A DNA stretch of 64,000 nt. Source: Gordonibacter faecis. Its GTDB lineage: Bacteria; Actinomycetota; Coriobacteriia; Coriobacteriales; Eggerthellaceae. Below the pieces are notes generated by a model, which worked only from the letters and a program-made list of their open reading frames with translations, had not been told where the DNA came from and made no database searches. Numbering within the stretch: the first letter of the stretch is position 1; every line of letters starts with the position of its first letter. The stretch covers positions 118,573-182,572 of the forward strand of contig NZ_JASJEU010000014.1 of NCBI RefSeq assembly GCF_030077735.1, in the 5' to 3' direction. The position numbers were made by a program, and so were the translations under genes. Below are positions 16,949-26,512 of this stretch, in pieces.

Positions 16949-17851
16949 ATGGCGGAACAGGACATGAGCGGTCTGGAATACGCAACCGGTTACGAAAAAA
17001 TGTACGGCGTAACCGACGAGCGCTATGCGTACCTGCTTCGTTTGCAGCAGCAACTCCGCCGATTCGCCACGCCGCCCGCAGCGCCCACGTGCGACCGCGA
17101 GCTTTTGCATCGCCTCGCTGATCAACAGGCCATTCTCGAACGTCACGGCTTTGACCCTACCAAGGAAGATCATATTTTCGAAGCCGTCAAAGTTGATTTT
17201 GTGCACACCACGGCACGCATCGAGGGCAACACGCTGTCGCTGAAAGAGACGGGGTTGGTGCTTGAAGAAAACGCCACCATTCCCGGCAAGCCTTTGAGCG
17301 AGCACTTGGAAATAGTTGATATCGCGGCGGCGTTTAACCAGATGACGGCTTTCGTGCGCGAAGGACGGGGTCTTTCCAGCGAGGTGGTTCTTACGCTGCA
17401 CCGCACGGCGTCGGCACATCTTGACGATTGCGACGCTGGCGAATATCGCTGGGACCAGCGCTATATCACGTCGTCGTCCATCCTGCCGCCGCCTCCCGCA
17501 CGCGTGCCGCAGCTTATGAATGAGCTTTTGACCTGGGCTGAAGGTGCGGACGGCTCGCCCATAGAAACCGCCGCCCTCTTTCATCTGGTGTTCGAGGACA
17601 TTCACCCCTTCCAAGACGGCAACGGCCGCACCGGACGCGTGCTGCTGAACTTCATGTTGATGCGCGCCGGATACCCACCCATCAGCCTCAAAGCCGACGA
17701 GTCGGGCATCGCTGCGTACTACCACGCCATCGACACCTTCGCCCGCGACACCGAGGGGCGCGACGGCTCAACAATGGTCAACCTCGTAGCCCACCGCCTA
17801 GAAGATTCCCTCGCCCAACGTATGCTGCAACTGGAACAATCGAGCAAATAG
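16949..17851 (+). CDS. Fic-domain protein (putative AMP-transferase)
   Basis: The 300-residue protein has the complete Fic motif HPFQDGNGRTGR at about residues 213-224. An inhibitory (S/T)xxxE(G/N) helix, TARIEGN, lies at about 91-97 in front of the Fic core, giving the class II arrangement in which the N-terminal helix blocks ATP binding. Fic enzymes transfer AMP or another nucleotide moiety to protein hydroxyls. An N-terminal helical domain of about 85 residues precedes it. The start at 16949 follows GGAAGGCG; the reading frame extends upstream antisense to the neighbouring gene, without support. Confidence 0.88.
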   Translation: MAEQDMSGLEYATGYEKMYGVTDERYAYLLRLQQQLRRFATPPAAPTCDRELLHRLADQQAILERHGFDPTKEDHIFEAVKVDFVHTTARIEGNTLSLKETGLVLEENATIPGKPLSEHLEIVDIAAAFNQMTAFVREGRGLSSEVVLTLHRTASAHLDDCDAGEYRWDQRYITSSSILPPPPARVPQLMNELLTWAEGADGSPIETAALFHLVFEDIHPFQDGNGRTGRVLLNFMLMRAGYPPISLKADESGIAAYYHAIDTFARDTEGRDGSTMVNLVAHRLEDSLAQRMLQLEQSSK

Positions 17852-17917
17852 GGCATGTCTATCCTGAGTAGGAGGCCGAATGTGCTCGTGATGACGGACA
17901 TGCCACCGTCCTTTAAA

Positions 17918-18390
17918 GTGTGACGCGCTATCGCGCTGGCTATTACGCCATGAGTTTTCTCTTGTCCCTTACCTTATGGCGCGGGCGAATGGGTGGTAGG
18001 CGTTGACTTACGATTGGCACAACCCCCGTAGCGGCGTACTCCAGTGCGCCGTTCGCGCGAAGCGCGAAAACGCAGGTCAAGGTTGCGTTCTCCGCCTGCG
18101 GCGGAGCGGGGCTGTAACAAAAGTTCCCTTTGTAAGTTTTTTCGTAGGGCAAGGGCTCTGCCCTTGCCGATGGGCAGGAATAAACCCGCAGGTCAAACGA
18201 AGTTGACGGCAAGGGCAGAGCCCTTGCCCTACGGCTAACCTGGCAGGTTAGAGGCTTTTGTTACATCCCCCTACGAGGGTTGCCGAACAAGTACGTTAAC
18301 CAAAGGAGAACATGCCCCCGTCATAATGATAGAAGCGCGCATTACCTTATGGCGTAATCAGTAGCGCATAAGCGCGTCGCACTTTTTCGC
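17918..18390. mobile_element. MITE-like element with imperfect terminal inverted repeats
   Basis: The 553-bp gene-free interval between the Fic gene and tag contains an imperfect long inverted repeat. The left arm is about 17918-17952 (GTGACGCGC...ATTACGCCAT) and the right arm about 18347-18390 (ATGGCGTAAT...GCGCGTCGCAC). A second, perfect inverted repeat pair is nested inside. No transposase reading frame is present, so it would be non-autonomous. Confidence 0.5.
18113..18265. repeat. intergenic inverted-repeat element, copy 1
   Basis: Perfect 27-bp inverted arms lie at 18143-18169 and 18207-18233, starting CGTAGGGCAAGGG and separated by 37 bp. Each arm has its own GGCAAGGGC/GCCCTTGCC dyad. 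The element is flanked by TGTAACAAAAG (18113) and CTTTTGTTACA (18255-18265), which mark its probable ends. Confidence 0.8.
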
Positions 18391-18403
18391 GAAGCGGAGC
18401 GCT

Positions 18404-19003
18404 TTAGGATGATGACAAAGGGGAGCGCCCCTCTTCAGCCAGTTCCCGGTATACGAAGCAATCGACTACGTGGTCGTTTACCATGCCTATGGATTGCATG
18501 TAGGCGTACATGATGGTGGAGCCGACGAATTTGAAGCCGCGCTTTTTGAGGTCTTTGCTAATTTTGTCCGAAAGGGGCGTGGTTGCCGGGATGTCTTCTT
18601 GGGTGCGCCACTCGTTCACGATGGGAGTGCCATTTACGTATCCCCAGATGAACGCATCGAAGCTTCCGTACTCTTCGACCACCTCCAAAAACAGCTTCGC
18701 GTTGGTAATGGCAGCGTCAATCTTGCGTCGGTTGCGCACGATGGCCGCATTCGCCATGAGTTCTTCGATCTTCGCCTCATCGTAGCGCGCCACCGTAGCG
18801 GGGTCGAAGTTGTCGAATGCAGCGCGATACGCCTCGCGCTTCTTGAGGATAGTCAGCCACGAAAGGCCTGCTTGCGCGCCCTCCAGCACCAGTAACTCAA
18901 ACAACTCGCGGTCGTCGTGGGTGGGCCTTCCCCACTCATTGTCGTGGTAGTCCACGTATATCGGAATGTCGCCCGGCCACGAGCACCTGCACTTCTCCCC
19001 CAT
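18404..19003 (-). CDS. tag: DNA-3-methyladenine glycosylase I
   Basis: The 199-residue protein matches Tag along its length. The N-terminal zinc-binding region starts with C-R-C-S-W-P, then come YHDNEWGRPTHDDRELFELL and the GLSWLTILKKREAYRAAF helix-hairpin-helix surroundings, with a zinc-ligand-like HVVDCF near the end. It removes 3-methyladenine from alkylated DNA in base excision repair. The ATG at 19003 has CAGGAGGAGGCGCA upstream. It lies just downstream of fbp on the same strand (gap of 59 bp), so co-transcription is possible. Confidence 0.95.
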   Translation of the reverse strand: MGEKCRCSWPGDIPIYVDYHDNEWGRPTHDDRELFELLVLEGAQAGLSWLTILKKREAYRAAFDNFDPATVARYDEAKIEELMANAAIVRNRRKIDAAITNAKLFLEVVEEYGSFDAFIWGYVNGTPIVNEWRTQEDIPATTPLSDKISKDLKKRGFKFVGSTIMYAYMQSIGMVNDHVVDCFVYRELAEEGRSPLSSS

Positions 19004-19062
19004 TGCGCCTCCTCCTGAAACGTCGCCCTGTATGTCAGCTTCCTGCATGACCACCCTCAGCC

Positions 19063-21018
19063 CTACTTCTCCCGTTCGGCAATTTCGCCACGACGATAGG
19101 CGGCCAGCAGGTGCTCCAGATCGGCAATCTGCTGCTTGAGCACCGCCCCCGTGTCGGTGTCGGCCACCAGGGTGCGCCCGTCAACGCGCTCCACCACGCT
19201 GCGCGACGAATGGATGTCCAACTCGTTTTCCACCGCCGCCTGCGCGGACTCCAGAGGCTCATGTGCGGCCAGAACAAAACCGTACGAGTTCGAGATGAGC
19301 GTGTAGCCCGCAATGCCGGTGGTGGGCTGGTAGGCTTTCGAGAAGCCGCCGTCGATGGTGAGCACCTTGCCGCCGCACTTCACCGGGTCCTCGCCGTCCT
19401 TCACCTTCACGGGAATGTGGCCGCACACGATGCGCGACGTCTCGGGATCCATGCCGAAGTCCTCAAACACGCCGGCCATGACGCGCTCGTCGTCCAAATA
19501 GGTGTAGAACGGGTTCTTGACCTCCTTGCGCGCCTCCTTCTCGGCGATGAGGTACAGCTCGAACGTGGCCATCTTGCTCTTGGCGAACAGCGGCGAGCCC
19601 TCACCGAGCCACAGGTACCACAAGAGGTCGCGGCCGCGTTTGCGCATGTCGGGGTCGGGGTCGTAGAACGCCGCGCGCACGTAGCGCTCCATGACGTCAT
19701 ACAGCGCGCGGCCCTTGTACTTCTGGCCGAACACGTCCGTTTCCCTAAGCGAGCCGTCGGCGTTCAGCGGCACGCAGGCGTGGAACAGCAGGTTGCCGTT
19801 GTGTATTTTGTACAGGCTGCCCGCTTCCAGGAAGAAGTGCATGTGGCGCTGCAGCTTCTCGCAGCCGGTGAACGCCTGCTCAAGGCGCTGCATGACTTCT
19901 TCCTCTTCGGGTGTGAGACGGTAGGGGTCGGCCGGGTCTACCGTGGGGAACACGGTGTCGGTGAGCGCGTATTCCGTGCCGTCCAGCATGACGGTGCCAC
20001 GCTCGAAGTCAATCTTGTCGAGCAGCTTGCGATCCTGCAAGCCGAAACCGGGGTTCTCGTCAATAAGCTGCGCTTCCACCTTGAACTGGATGATGGCCAT
20101 GGCCTTCTGTATCTTGACGTTCATTTCCAGTTCCTGCGGCGGCAAATCCGGGTTGCCTTTGAGGCCGAACGCCACGCACGGGTCGCCCTCGTACGCGTCC
20201 ATCGCGAACGACGCGAGCGGCAGAATGTTGATGCCGTAGGCGTCTTCCAGGATGGACAGGTTGCCGTAGCGCGCGCAGTTGCGTACCACGTGCGCGATGC
20301 AGCCGCGCTGGCCGAGCGCCGCGCCCATCCACACGATGTCGTGGTTGCCCCACTGGATGTCGAGCGAGTGGTAGTCCATGAGCGTTTCCATGATGACATC
20401 GGGGTACGGCCCGCGGTCGTAGATGTCGCCGATAATGTGCAGGTGGTCGATGGCCAGGCGCTGTATGAGCAGGCACAACGCCTCAATGAGCGCGCCCACG
20501 CGGTCGGTGCGGATGACGGCGTCAATGATGGCGGCGTAGTAGGCTTGTTTGTCGGCGCCCTGGCTATTCTCGGTCATCAGCTCCTCAATGATGTACGCGA
20601 AGTCGCGTGGCAGCGCCTTGCGCACACGGGAGCGCGTGTACTTCTGCGCGGCGCGCTTGCACACGGCCACGAGGCGCGGCAGCATGGTTTCGTACCAGGC
20701 CTGCGCGTCGTCGGTCTGCGACAGCACGAGTTCCATTTTCTCGCGCGGGTAGTAGATGAGGGTAGCCAGCGAGCGCTTTTCTTCGGGGCTGAGGGAGTCG
20801 CCGAATACCTCGTCGATTTTCATGCGGATGGAGCCGGAGCCGTTGCGCAGGATGTGGGAGAACGCCTCGTATTCGCCGTGGATGTCCGAGGCGAAGAACT
20901 CGGTGCCCTTGGGCAGGTTCAGAATGGCGCTGAGGTTGATGATTTCTGCCGACGCCTTCGCGGCGGTGGGAAACGATCGGGAAAGAAGCTCCAGGTACCG
21001 CTTGTCCGTTGCATCCAT
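19063..21018 (-). CDS. fbp: fructose-1,6-bisphosphatase, class III
   Basis: The 651-residue protein has the size and motifs of the Firmicutes-type class III enzyme. These include ASDIHGEYEAF (about 43-53), GDIYDRGPYPD and WGNHDIVWMGA, which form the calcineurin-like two-metal centre. It hydrolyses fructose-1,6-bisphosphate to fructose-6-phosphate in gluconeogenesis. The start at 21018 has AAGGAGGCC upstream; a longer reading frame to 21192 lacks conserved sequence. A very long antisense frame covers the gene but is a GC-bias shadow. Confidence 0.95.
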   Translation of the reverse strand: MDATDKRYLELLSRSFPTAAKASAEIINLSAILNLPKGTEFFASDIHGEYEAFSHILRNGSGSIRMKIDEVFGDSLSPEEKRSLATLIYYPREKMELVLSQTDDAQAWYETMLPRLVAVCKRAAQKYTRSRVRKALPRDFAYIIEELMTENSQGADKQAYYAAIIDAVIRTDRVGALIEALCLLIQRLAIDHLHIIGDIYDRGPYPDVIMETLMDYHSLDIQWGNHDIVWMGAALGQRGCIAHVVRNCARYGNLSILEDAYGINILPLASFAMDAYEGDPCVAFGLKGNPDLPPQELEMNVKIQKAMAIIQFKVEAQLIDENPGFGLQDRKLLDKIDFERGTVMLDGTEYALTDTVFPTVDPADPYRLTPEEEEVMQRLEQAFTGCEKLQRHMHFFLEAGSLYKIHNGNLLFHACVPLNADGSLRETDVFGQKYKGRALYDVMERYVRAAFYDPDPDMRKRGRDLLWYLWLGEGSPLFAKSKMATFELYLIAEKEARKEVKNPFYTYLDDERVMAGVFEDFGMDPETSRIVCGHIPVKVKDGEDPVKCGGKVLTIDGGFSKAYQPTTGIAGYTLISNSYGFVLAAHEPLESAQAAVENELDIHSSRSVVERVDGRTLVADTDTGAVLKQQIADLEHLLAAYRRGEIAEREK

Positions 21019-21207
21019 GAGCGAGGCCTCCTTGGTTGGTTGGTCCGGCGCAGTTGCTTCCATGATACCCGCAGGCGACGCCCCTTGAACAACCTGAAAC
21101 CAAGCGGCACGAATAATCGACAGAGAACGGGGGGGCCGCGGGCGAGTGTAGTACGCGGCTGTCCCAAAAGTGTGACGCGCGGCGCAAAACAAGCCAGCTC
21201 CCAGGCG

Positions 21208-21549
21208 CTATTCCCAACCCTTCCACACATCCGGGGCGTAACCTATGGTGGCTTGTTTGCCGTTGCGGACGACGGGCTCGGCCAATACTTGTTGGTTCTC
21301 TAGCAGCTTGTCGAACTTTTGGTCGGGCGAGAGGTACGCAAGCAGCGCAACGAGGTCCTGGTCCTTCGCCTTGGGGTCGATGAGCGCGTCAATGCCGCCC
21401 ACCGCGCGGGCGACCGATTCCAGCTCGCCCTTGCTCATCCCCTTCTCTTTTAGGTCAATGAACTGGAACTTCACGCGCCGCTCCTTGAAATACCGCTGCG
21501 CCTTTTTCGTGTCGAAACTTTTCTTGGTGCCGAATACTTGAATGTTCAC
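21208..21549 (-). CDS. ArsC/Spx-family thioredoxin-fold protein without the catalytic cysteine
   Basis: The 113-residue protein has the ArsC/Spx beginning (IQVFGTKKSFDTKKAQRYF), the Pro-turn region EPVVRNGK and the YAPDVWKGW end. The cysteine normally found in the C-x-x-(C/S/T) loop after strand 1 is serine (K-K-S-F-D-T), so arsenate reductase chemistry is unlikely. A GTG start at 21549 is chosen because AAGGAGGGCG lies at the right distance. The gene is divergent from tex with about 80 bp between starts. It may be a regulatory or vestigial family member. Confidence 0.8.
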   Translation of the reverse strand: MNIQVFGTKKSFDTKKAQRYFKERRVKFQFIDLKEKGMSKGELESVARAVGGIDALIDPKAKDQDLVALLAYLSPDQKFDKLLENQQVLAEPVVRNGKQATIGYAPDVWKGWE

Positions 21550-21628
21550 GGCCCTTCGCCCTCCTTGCCGCTCGTCTATAATGACTACGAACTTTACACC
21601 ATTCACCACCGATTGCGAGAGAGCACCC

Positions 21629-23791
21629 ATGCCCACCATTGAACATCTTATCGCCCAGGAACTGGGAATTTCGCCCGCGCAAGTGACCGCCGTGGTGGCG
21701 TTTATCGACGAGGGGAACACCATCCCCTTCATCGCGCGCTACCGCAAGGAGGCCACCGGCGGCCTCGACGACGTCACGCTGCGCGACCTCGACGAGCGGC
21801 TGGCATACCTGCGCGCGCTCGAAGCGCGCAAAGCCGAAGTGCTGAGCGCCATCGAAGAGCAGGGGAAACTTACCGCTGACCTGCGCGAAAAGATTGATGC
21901 CGCCACGGTCATGCAGCGCGTGGAAGACCTCTACAAGCCGTTCAAGAAGAAGCGCGCCACCCGCGCATCGAAGGCGCGCGAAGCCGGGCTTGAGCCGCTC
22001 GCGGTGCTCATGATGGGGCAAGCCACCACCCAGGGCGACCCGCTGGCCCTCGCCGCGCCCTACGTAAACGCCGCCGCGGGATACGACACCCCCGAGGCCG
22101 CCCTCCAAGGTGCCCAGGACATTGTGGCGGAAACCATCGCTGACGACGCGGAACACGTCGCAACGCTGCGCACACTCACGCGCCGCCAGGGAGCGCTGGC
22201 CGTCGAAGCGGCCGACGCGACCGAGAAAACCGTCTACGAGTCCTACTACGATTTCGCCGAGCCACTTTCCCGCATTCCCAACCACCGCATCCTCGCCATC
22301 AACCGCGGCGAGAAGGAGGGCAAGCTGAAGGTGCGCGTGCGCACCGACGCCGACGTGGCCGTGGCAACGCTCGAAAAACGCGTGGTCAGACGCGCGAACA
22401 GCGTGTTCACCAGCGCGCTGCGCAATGCCGTATCCGACGCCTACAAGCGCCTCGTCGCCCCCGCGCTTGAGCGCGAACTGCGCACCGAACTCACCGAGCG
22501 CGCGCAAACCGATGCCATCCGCGTGTTCGCCAAGAACACCGAAAGCCTCCTGTCGCAGCGCCCCGTGCGCGGCGCGCGCGTGATCGCGCTTGACCCCGGC
22601 TACCGCACCGGCTGTAAGGTGGCAGTGCTCGACGAGTACGGCAAGCTGCTCGACCACGGCACCGTCTTCCCCACCCCGCCGCGCCGCGAGATCGAGCAGA
22701 CAAAACGCACGCTGGCCGACCTCGTGCGGCGCCACCAGACAAACGTCATCGTCATCGGCAACGGCACCGGCAGCCGCGAAACCGAGGAAGTGGTGGCCGA
22801 CTTTATCGCCGAGACCGACGCGGGCGCGCACCTTCAGTACACCATTGTGAACGAGGCGGGCGCGTCAGTGTATTCCGCCTCGAAGCTGGCCAGCGAGGAA
22901 TACCCCGACCTCGACGTCACCACGCGCGGCGCCATGAGCCTGGGCCGCCGCCTGCAAGACCCGCTGGCCGAGCTGGTGAAAATCCCGCCGCAGTCCATCG
23001 GCGTGGGTCAGTACCAACACGACCTCAACCAGGCCGCCCTCGGCCGCGCGCTCACCGGCGTGGTGGAAAACGTCGTAAACCGCGTGGGCGTGAACCTCAA
23101 CACGGCCAGCCCCAGCCTACTTGCCTACGTGTCCGGCGTGAGCGCCGCCGTGGCGAAAAATATCGTGGCCTACCGGGAAGAACACGGCGCGTTCACCGAC
23201 CGTCGCGAACTCAAGAAGGTGTCGAAGCTGGGCGCGAAGGCGTTCCAAAACTGCGCCGGCTTCCTGCGCATCGAAGGCGGCGCAAACCCACTCGACGCCA
23301 CGAGCGTCCACCCCGAGAGCTATCCTGTTGCGCGCGAAGTGCTTAAGCGCGCTGGCGTGAAACCTGAGGCGCTCGCCCACGGCGGCATCCCCGACATCGC
23401 CCAGCGCGTGGGCGACCTCCCCGCGCTCGCACAAGAGCTGGGCGCGGGTCTGCCTACGCTGCGCGATATTGTTGCTGAACTGGAGAAACCCGGCCGCGAC
23501 CCCCGCGACGACGCGCCGCCTGTGGTATTCAGCCGCAGCGTGCGTGACTTCGACGACCTCACCCCCGGCATGGAACTCACGGGTACTGTGCGCAACGTGG
23601 TGGACTTCGGCGCCTTCGTCGACATCGGCGTGAAGCAAGACGGCCTCGTCCACATCTCGAAACTGGCCGACCGCTTCGTCCGCCACCCCAGCGAAGTCGT
23701 CAGCGTCGGCGACACCGTCACCGTCTGGGTCACCAGCGTAGACAAAGATCGCGGCAAAATCTCCCTCACCATGGTAAAAGGCAAGGAGTAG
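21629..23791 (+). CDS. tex: Tex-family RNA-binding transcription accessory protein
   Basis: The 720-residue protein shows the Tex architecture. It has an N-terminal helical domain (IPFIARYRKEATGGLDD), a YqgF/RNase H-like domain (about 325-460, VIALDPGYRTGCKVAVLD), helix-hairpin-helix repeats (about 490-560) and a C-terminal S1 domain (about 650-718, GTVRNVVDFGAFVDIG). It binds RNA and is linked to transcription and expression of certain genes. The start at 21629 opens MPTIEHLIAQELG; GAGAG upstream is a modest ribosome site. Confidence 0.95.
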   Translation: MPTIEHLIAQELGISPAQVTAVVAFIDEGNTIPFIARYRKEATGGLDDVTLRDLDERLAYLRALEARKAEVLSAIEEQGKLTADLREKIDAATVMQRVEDLYKPFKKKRATRASKAREAGLEPLAVLMMGQATTQGDPLALAAPYVNAAAGYDTPEAALQGAQDIVAETIADDAEHVATLRTLTRRQGALAVEAADATEKTVYESYYDFAEPLSRIPNHRILAINRGEKEGKLKVRVRTDADVAVATLEKRVVRRANSVFTSALRNAVSDAYKRLVAPALERELRTELTERAQTDAIRVFAKNTESLLSQRPVRGARVIALDPGYRTGCKVAVLDEYGKLLDHGTVFPTPPRREIEQTKRTLADLVRRHQTNVIVIGNGTGSRETEEVVADFIAETDAGAHLQYTIVNEAGASVYSASKLASEEYPDLDVTTRGAMSLGRRLQDPLAELVKIPPQSIGVGQYQHDLNQAALGRALTGVVENVVNRVGVNLNTASPSLLAYVSGVSAAVAKNIVAYREEHGAFTDRRELKKVSKLGAKAFQNCAGFLRIEGGANPLDATSVHPESYPVAREVLKRAGVKPEALAHGGIPDIAQRVGDLPALAQELGAGLPTLRDIVAELEKPGRDPRDDAPPVVFSRSVRDFDDLTPGMELTGTVRNVVDFGAFVDIGVKQDGLVHISKLADRFVRHPSEVVSVGDTVTVWVTSVDKDRGKISLTMVKGKE

Positions 23792-23961
23792 CAGGCCGCA
23801 ACCCGCACCCCTCGCTTTTTCGTTGCAAACGAATCTGCAACGAAAGCGTATTCGTTGCATAATCGTACAAGAACGCGCCACATCGCCACCCCCACCTTGT
23901 GATGCGATACGATACGGGGCGAGCAAAATGCACCCGTTCATACGTCGAAAGGAACGCATCA

Positions 23962-26493
23962 ATGGCGGAGCCGGAACAGACCATCCAGCCGTGTGACCCC
24001 ACTCCTGATCGCATACAGGTGCGGGGGGCTCGGGTGCATAATTTGAAGGATGTTGATGTGGACATTCCTCTTAACCGGTTGGTGGGTATTGCGGGGGTGT
24101 CGGGGTCAGGGAAGTCGTCGTTGGCGCTGGGGGTGCTCTACGCCGAAGGGTCGCGGCGCTACCTGGAGGCGCTGTCCACCTACACGCGGCGCCGCCTGTC
24201 GCAGGCGGGGCGCGCCGACGTGGACGAGGTGTTGCACGTGCCCGCCGCCTTAGCGCTGCACCAGCGGCCTGCCGCAGGCGGCGTGCGCAGCACGTTCGGC
24301 ACGTCCACCGAGCTGCTGAACAGCCTGCGCCTGCTGTTCTCGCGCGTCGGCAGCCATGTGTGCCCGAATGGACACCGCGTGCCGCCCACGCTCAACGTGG
24401 CGGCGGAGCGGCCCATCACGTGTCCCACCTGCGGCGTGGAATTCTACGGCCCCGGCGCGGAGGAACTCGCTTTCAACAGCGACGGCGCGTGCCCCACCTG
24501 CGACGGCACCGGCGTGGTGCGCACCGTGAACGAAGCGGCGCTCGTGCCCGACGAAACGCTCACCATCGACGAGGGTGCAGTCGCGCCTTGGGGCACGCTC
24601 ATGTGGGACCTCATGAAGCAGGTCGCCCGCGAGATGGGCGTGCGCACCGACGTGCCGTTCAACCAGCTCACGCCCAAGGAGCGCGACATCGTGTTTCACG
24701 GCCCCGCCGAGAAAAAGCACATCTTGTACAAGGCGAAGAAAACCGACACCTTCGCTGAGCTGGACTTTACGTATTACAATGCCATCCACACCGTAGAGAA
24801 CGCGCTGTCAAAAGTGAAGGACGAGAAGGGGCTTAAGCGCGTGGCGCGGTTCCTGAAAGAGGGCCCCTGCCCCACGTGCCACGGCACGCGCCTGTCGGAT
24901 GCAGCCCGTAAGCCTGAAGTGGCGAATATCAACCTGGCCTTAGCAACGGAGAAAACGCTGGGCGAGCTTGTGGAATGGGTGGCGGCCGTGTCGGACGGGC
25001 TCGCACCTGAGATGCGCCCCATGGCGGTAAGCATTTGCGAGTCGTTTCAGCACACGGCGCGGCGGCTGGTTGATCTGGGGCTTTCTTACCTTTCACTCGA
25101 CCGCGCGAGCGCCACTTTATCCACCGGCGAGCGCCAGCGCGTGCAGTTGGCGCGGGCGGTGCGCAACCGTACCACCGGCGTGCTCTACGTGCTTGACGAG
25201 CCATCCATCGGCCTGCACCCCTCCAACATCGACGGCCTGCTGGAGGTCATGCGCGACCTCTTGGCTGACGGCAACTCGGTGGTCATGGTGGATCACGACA
25301 CCCACATTCTCCGTCACGCTGACCACATCGTGGAGCTGGGCCCGGTCGCGGGCGCCGGCGGCGGGCACGTCATCGCAGAGGGAACGGTGGCGCAGGTGGA
25401 AGCCAACCCCGCCTCGCGCATCGGCGGCTTTCTTTCGGGGGCTGAACAGGTGCGCGTGCGCGAATCCATCGCACCTGATCACCTGTTTGACGAGGGCCGC
25501 ATCCACCTGGAAACCGACGCGCTGCACACCGTAAAGCCGCTTTCCGTTGACGTGCCGCGCGGCCGCCTGACGGCCGTCACGGGCGTGTCCGGTTCGGGCA
25601 AAACCACGCTCGTGCTGGAAAGCCTCGTGCCCGCCCTGGCCGCGCAGGCCACCGGCGCGCCGCTCCCTGACCACGTGCGCCGCATTGACGCCGCTGGCAT
25701 CGCACGCGCGAATCTCATCGACGCCTCGCCCATCGGTATCAACGTGCGCTCCACCGTGGCCACCTACTCGGGTGTCCACGACGAGCTGCGTCGCGCCTTC
25801 GCACGAACGGCCGACGCGAAGGTCGCAGGCCTTAAAGCGGGCGACTTCTCCTACAATACCGGCAAGCTGCGCTGCCCCGTGTGCGATGGCACGGGCTCCA
25901 TCAGCCTTGACGTGCAGTTTTTGCCCGACGTGGACATCACGTGTCCGGCCTGCCACGGCTCGCGCTACGGCAACGAGGCCGAGCATATTCGCCGCCTCGA
26001 CGCGCACGACGGCACCGCCAGCTACTCGCTTCCCGAACTCATGGCACAGAGCGTGGACGAAGCCCTCGCCCACACCGACGACCTCAAGAAGGTGCACGAA
26101 CGCCTGCAAACGCTCCATGACCTGGGGCTGGGTTACCTCACACTCGGCGAAGCCACCCCGGCGCTCTCCGGCGGCGAGGCCCAACGCCTCAAGCTGGCCA
26201 GCGAGATGGGGCGCACGCAAGACGACGCAGTATTCGTCTTCGACGAACCCACCATCGGCCTGCATCCGCTTGATGTGCGCACGCTATTGGAAGTGTTCCA
26301 GCGCCTTGTCGCGCAGGGGGCTACCGTGGTGGTGATTGAGCACGACCTTGACGTCATCGCCAACGCCGACTACGTGATTGACCTCGGCCCCGGCGGTGGC
26401 GAAGCTGGCGGTCGCATCGTGGCCACCGGCACCCCCGAAGAGGTTGCCGTCAACCCCGCCAGCATCACCGGCCACTACCTTGAGAAGGACTGA
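23962..26493 (+). CDS. UvrA-like ABC ATPase (UvrA paralogue)
   Basis: The 843-residue protein has two UvrA-type ABC modules. P-loops are GVSGSGKSSL (about 45) and GVSGSGKTTLV (about 545). Signatures are LSTGERQRVQLA and LSGGEAQRLKLA. There are Cys pairs of zinc modules (CPTCGVEF, CPTCDGTG, CPVCDGTG/CPACHGSR). It is about 100 residues shorter than canonical UvrA (about 940), and the order begins RIQVRGARVHNLKDVDVDIP. Such shortened UvrA2/DrrC-like proteins are linked to DNA-intercalator tolerance. The start at 23962 follows GAAAGGAACG. No uvrB or uvrC is adjacent. Confidence 0.9.
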   Translation: MAEPEQTIQPCDPTPDRIQVRGARVHNLKDVDVDIPLNRLVGIAGVSGSGKSSLALGVLYAEGSRRYLEALSTYTRRRLSQAGRADVDEVLHVPAALALHQRPAAGGVRSTFGTSTELLNSLRLLFSRVGSHVCPNGHRVPPTLNVAAERPITCPTCGVEFYGPGAEELAFNSDGACPTCDGTGVVRTVNEAALVPDETLTIDEGAVAPWGTLMWDLMKQVAREMGVRTDVPFNQLTPKERDIVFHGPAEKKHILYKAKKTDTFAELDFTYYNAIHTVENALSKVKDEKGLKRVARFLKEGPCPTCHGTRLSDAARKPEVANINLALATEKTLGELVEWVAAVSDGLAPEMRPMAVSICESFQHTARRLVDLGLSYLSLDRASATLSTGERQRVQLARAVRNRTTGVLYVLDEPSIGLHPSNIDGLLEVMRDLLADGNSVVMVDHDTHILRHADHIVELGPVAGAGGGHVIAEGTVAQVEANPASRIGGFLSGAEQVRVRESIAPDHLFDEGRIHLETDALHTVKPLSVDVPRGRLTAVTGVSGSGKTTLVLESLVPALAAQATGAPLPDHVRRIDAAGIARANLIDASPIGINVRSTVATYSGVHDELRRAFARTADAKVAGLKAGDFSYNTGKLRCPVCDGTGSISLDVQFLPDVDITCPACHGSRYGNEAEHIRRLDAHDGTASYSLPELMAQSVDEALAHTDDLKKVHERLQTLHDLGLGYLTLGEATPALSGGEAQRLKLASEMGRTQDDAVFVFDEPTIGLHPLDVRTLLEVFQRLVAQGATVVVIEHDLDVIANADYVIDLGPGGGEAGGRIVATGTPEEVAVNPASITGHYLEKD

Positions 26494-26512
26494 AAGGGGG
26501 CGTCTTTTCCGC

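Noticed and set aside
19111..21303. Very long open frame antisense to fbp
   Set aside because: It lacks recognisable domains and is rich in His/Val/Ala/Arg, the usual antisense shadow of a GC-rich gene. The class III fructose-bisphosphatase motifs are on the other strand.
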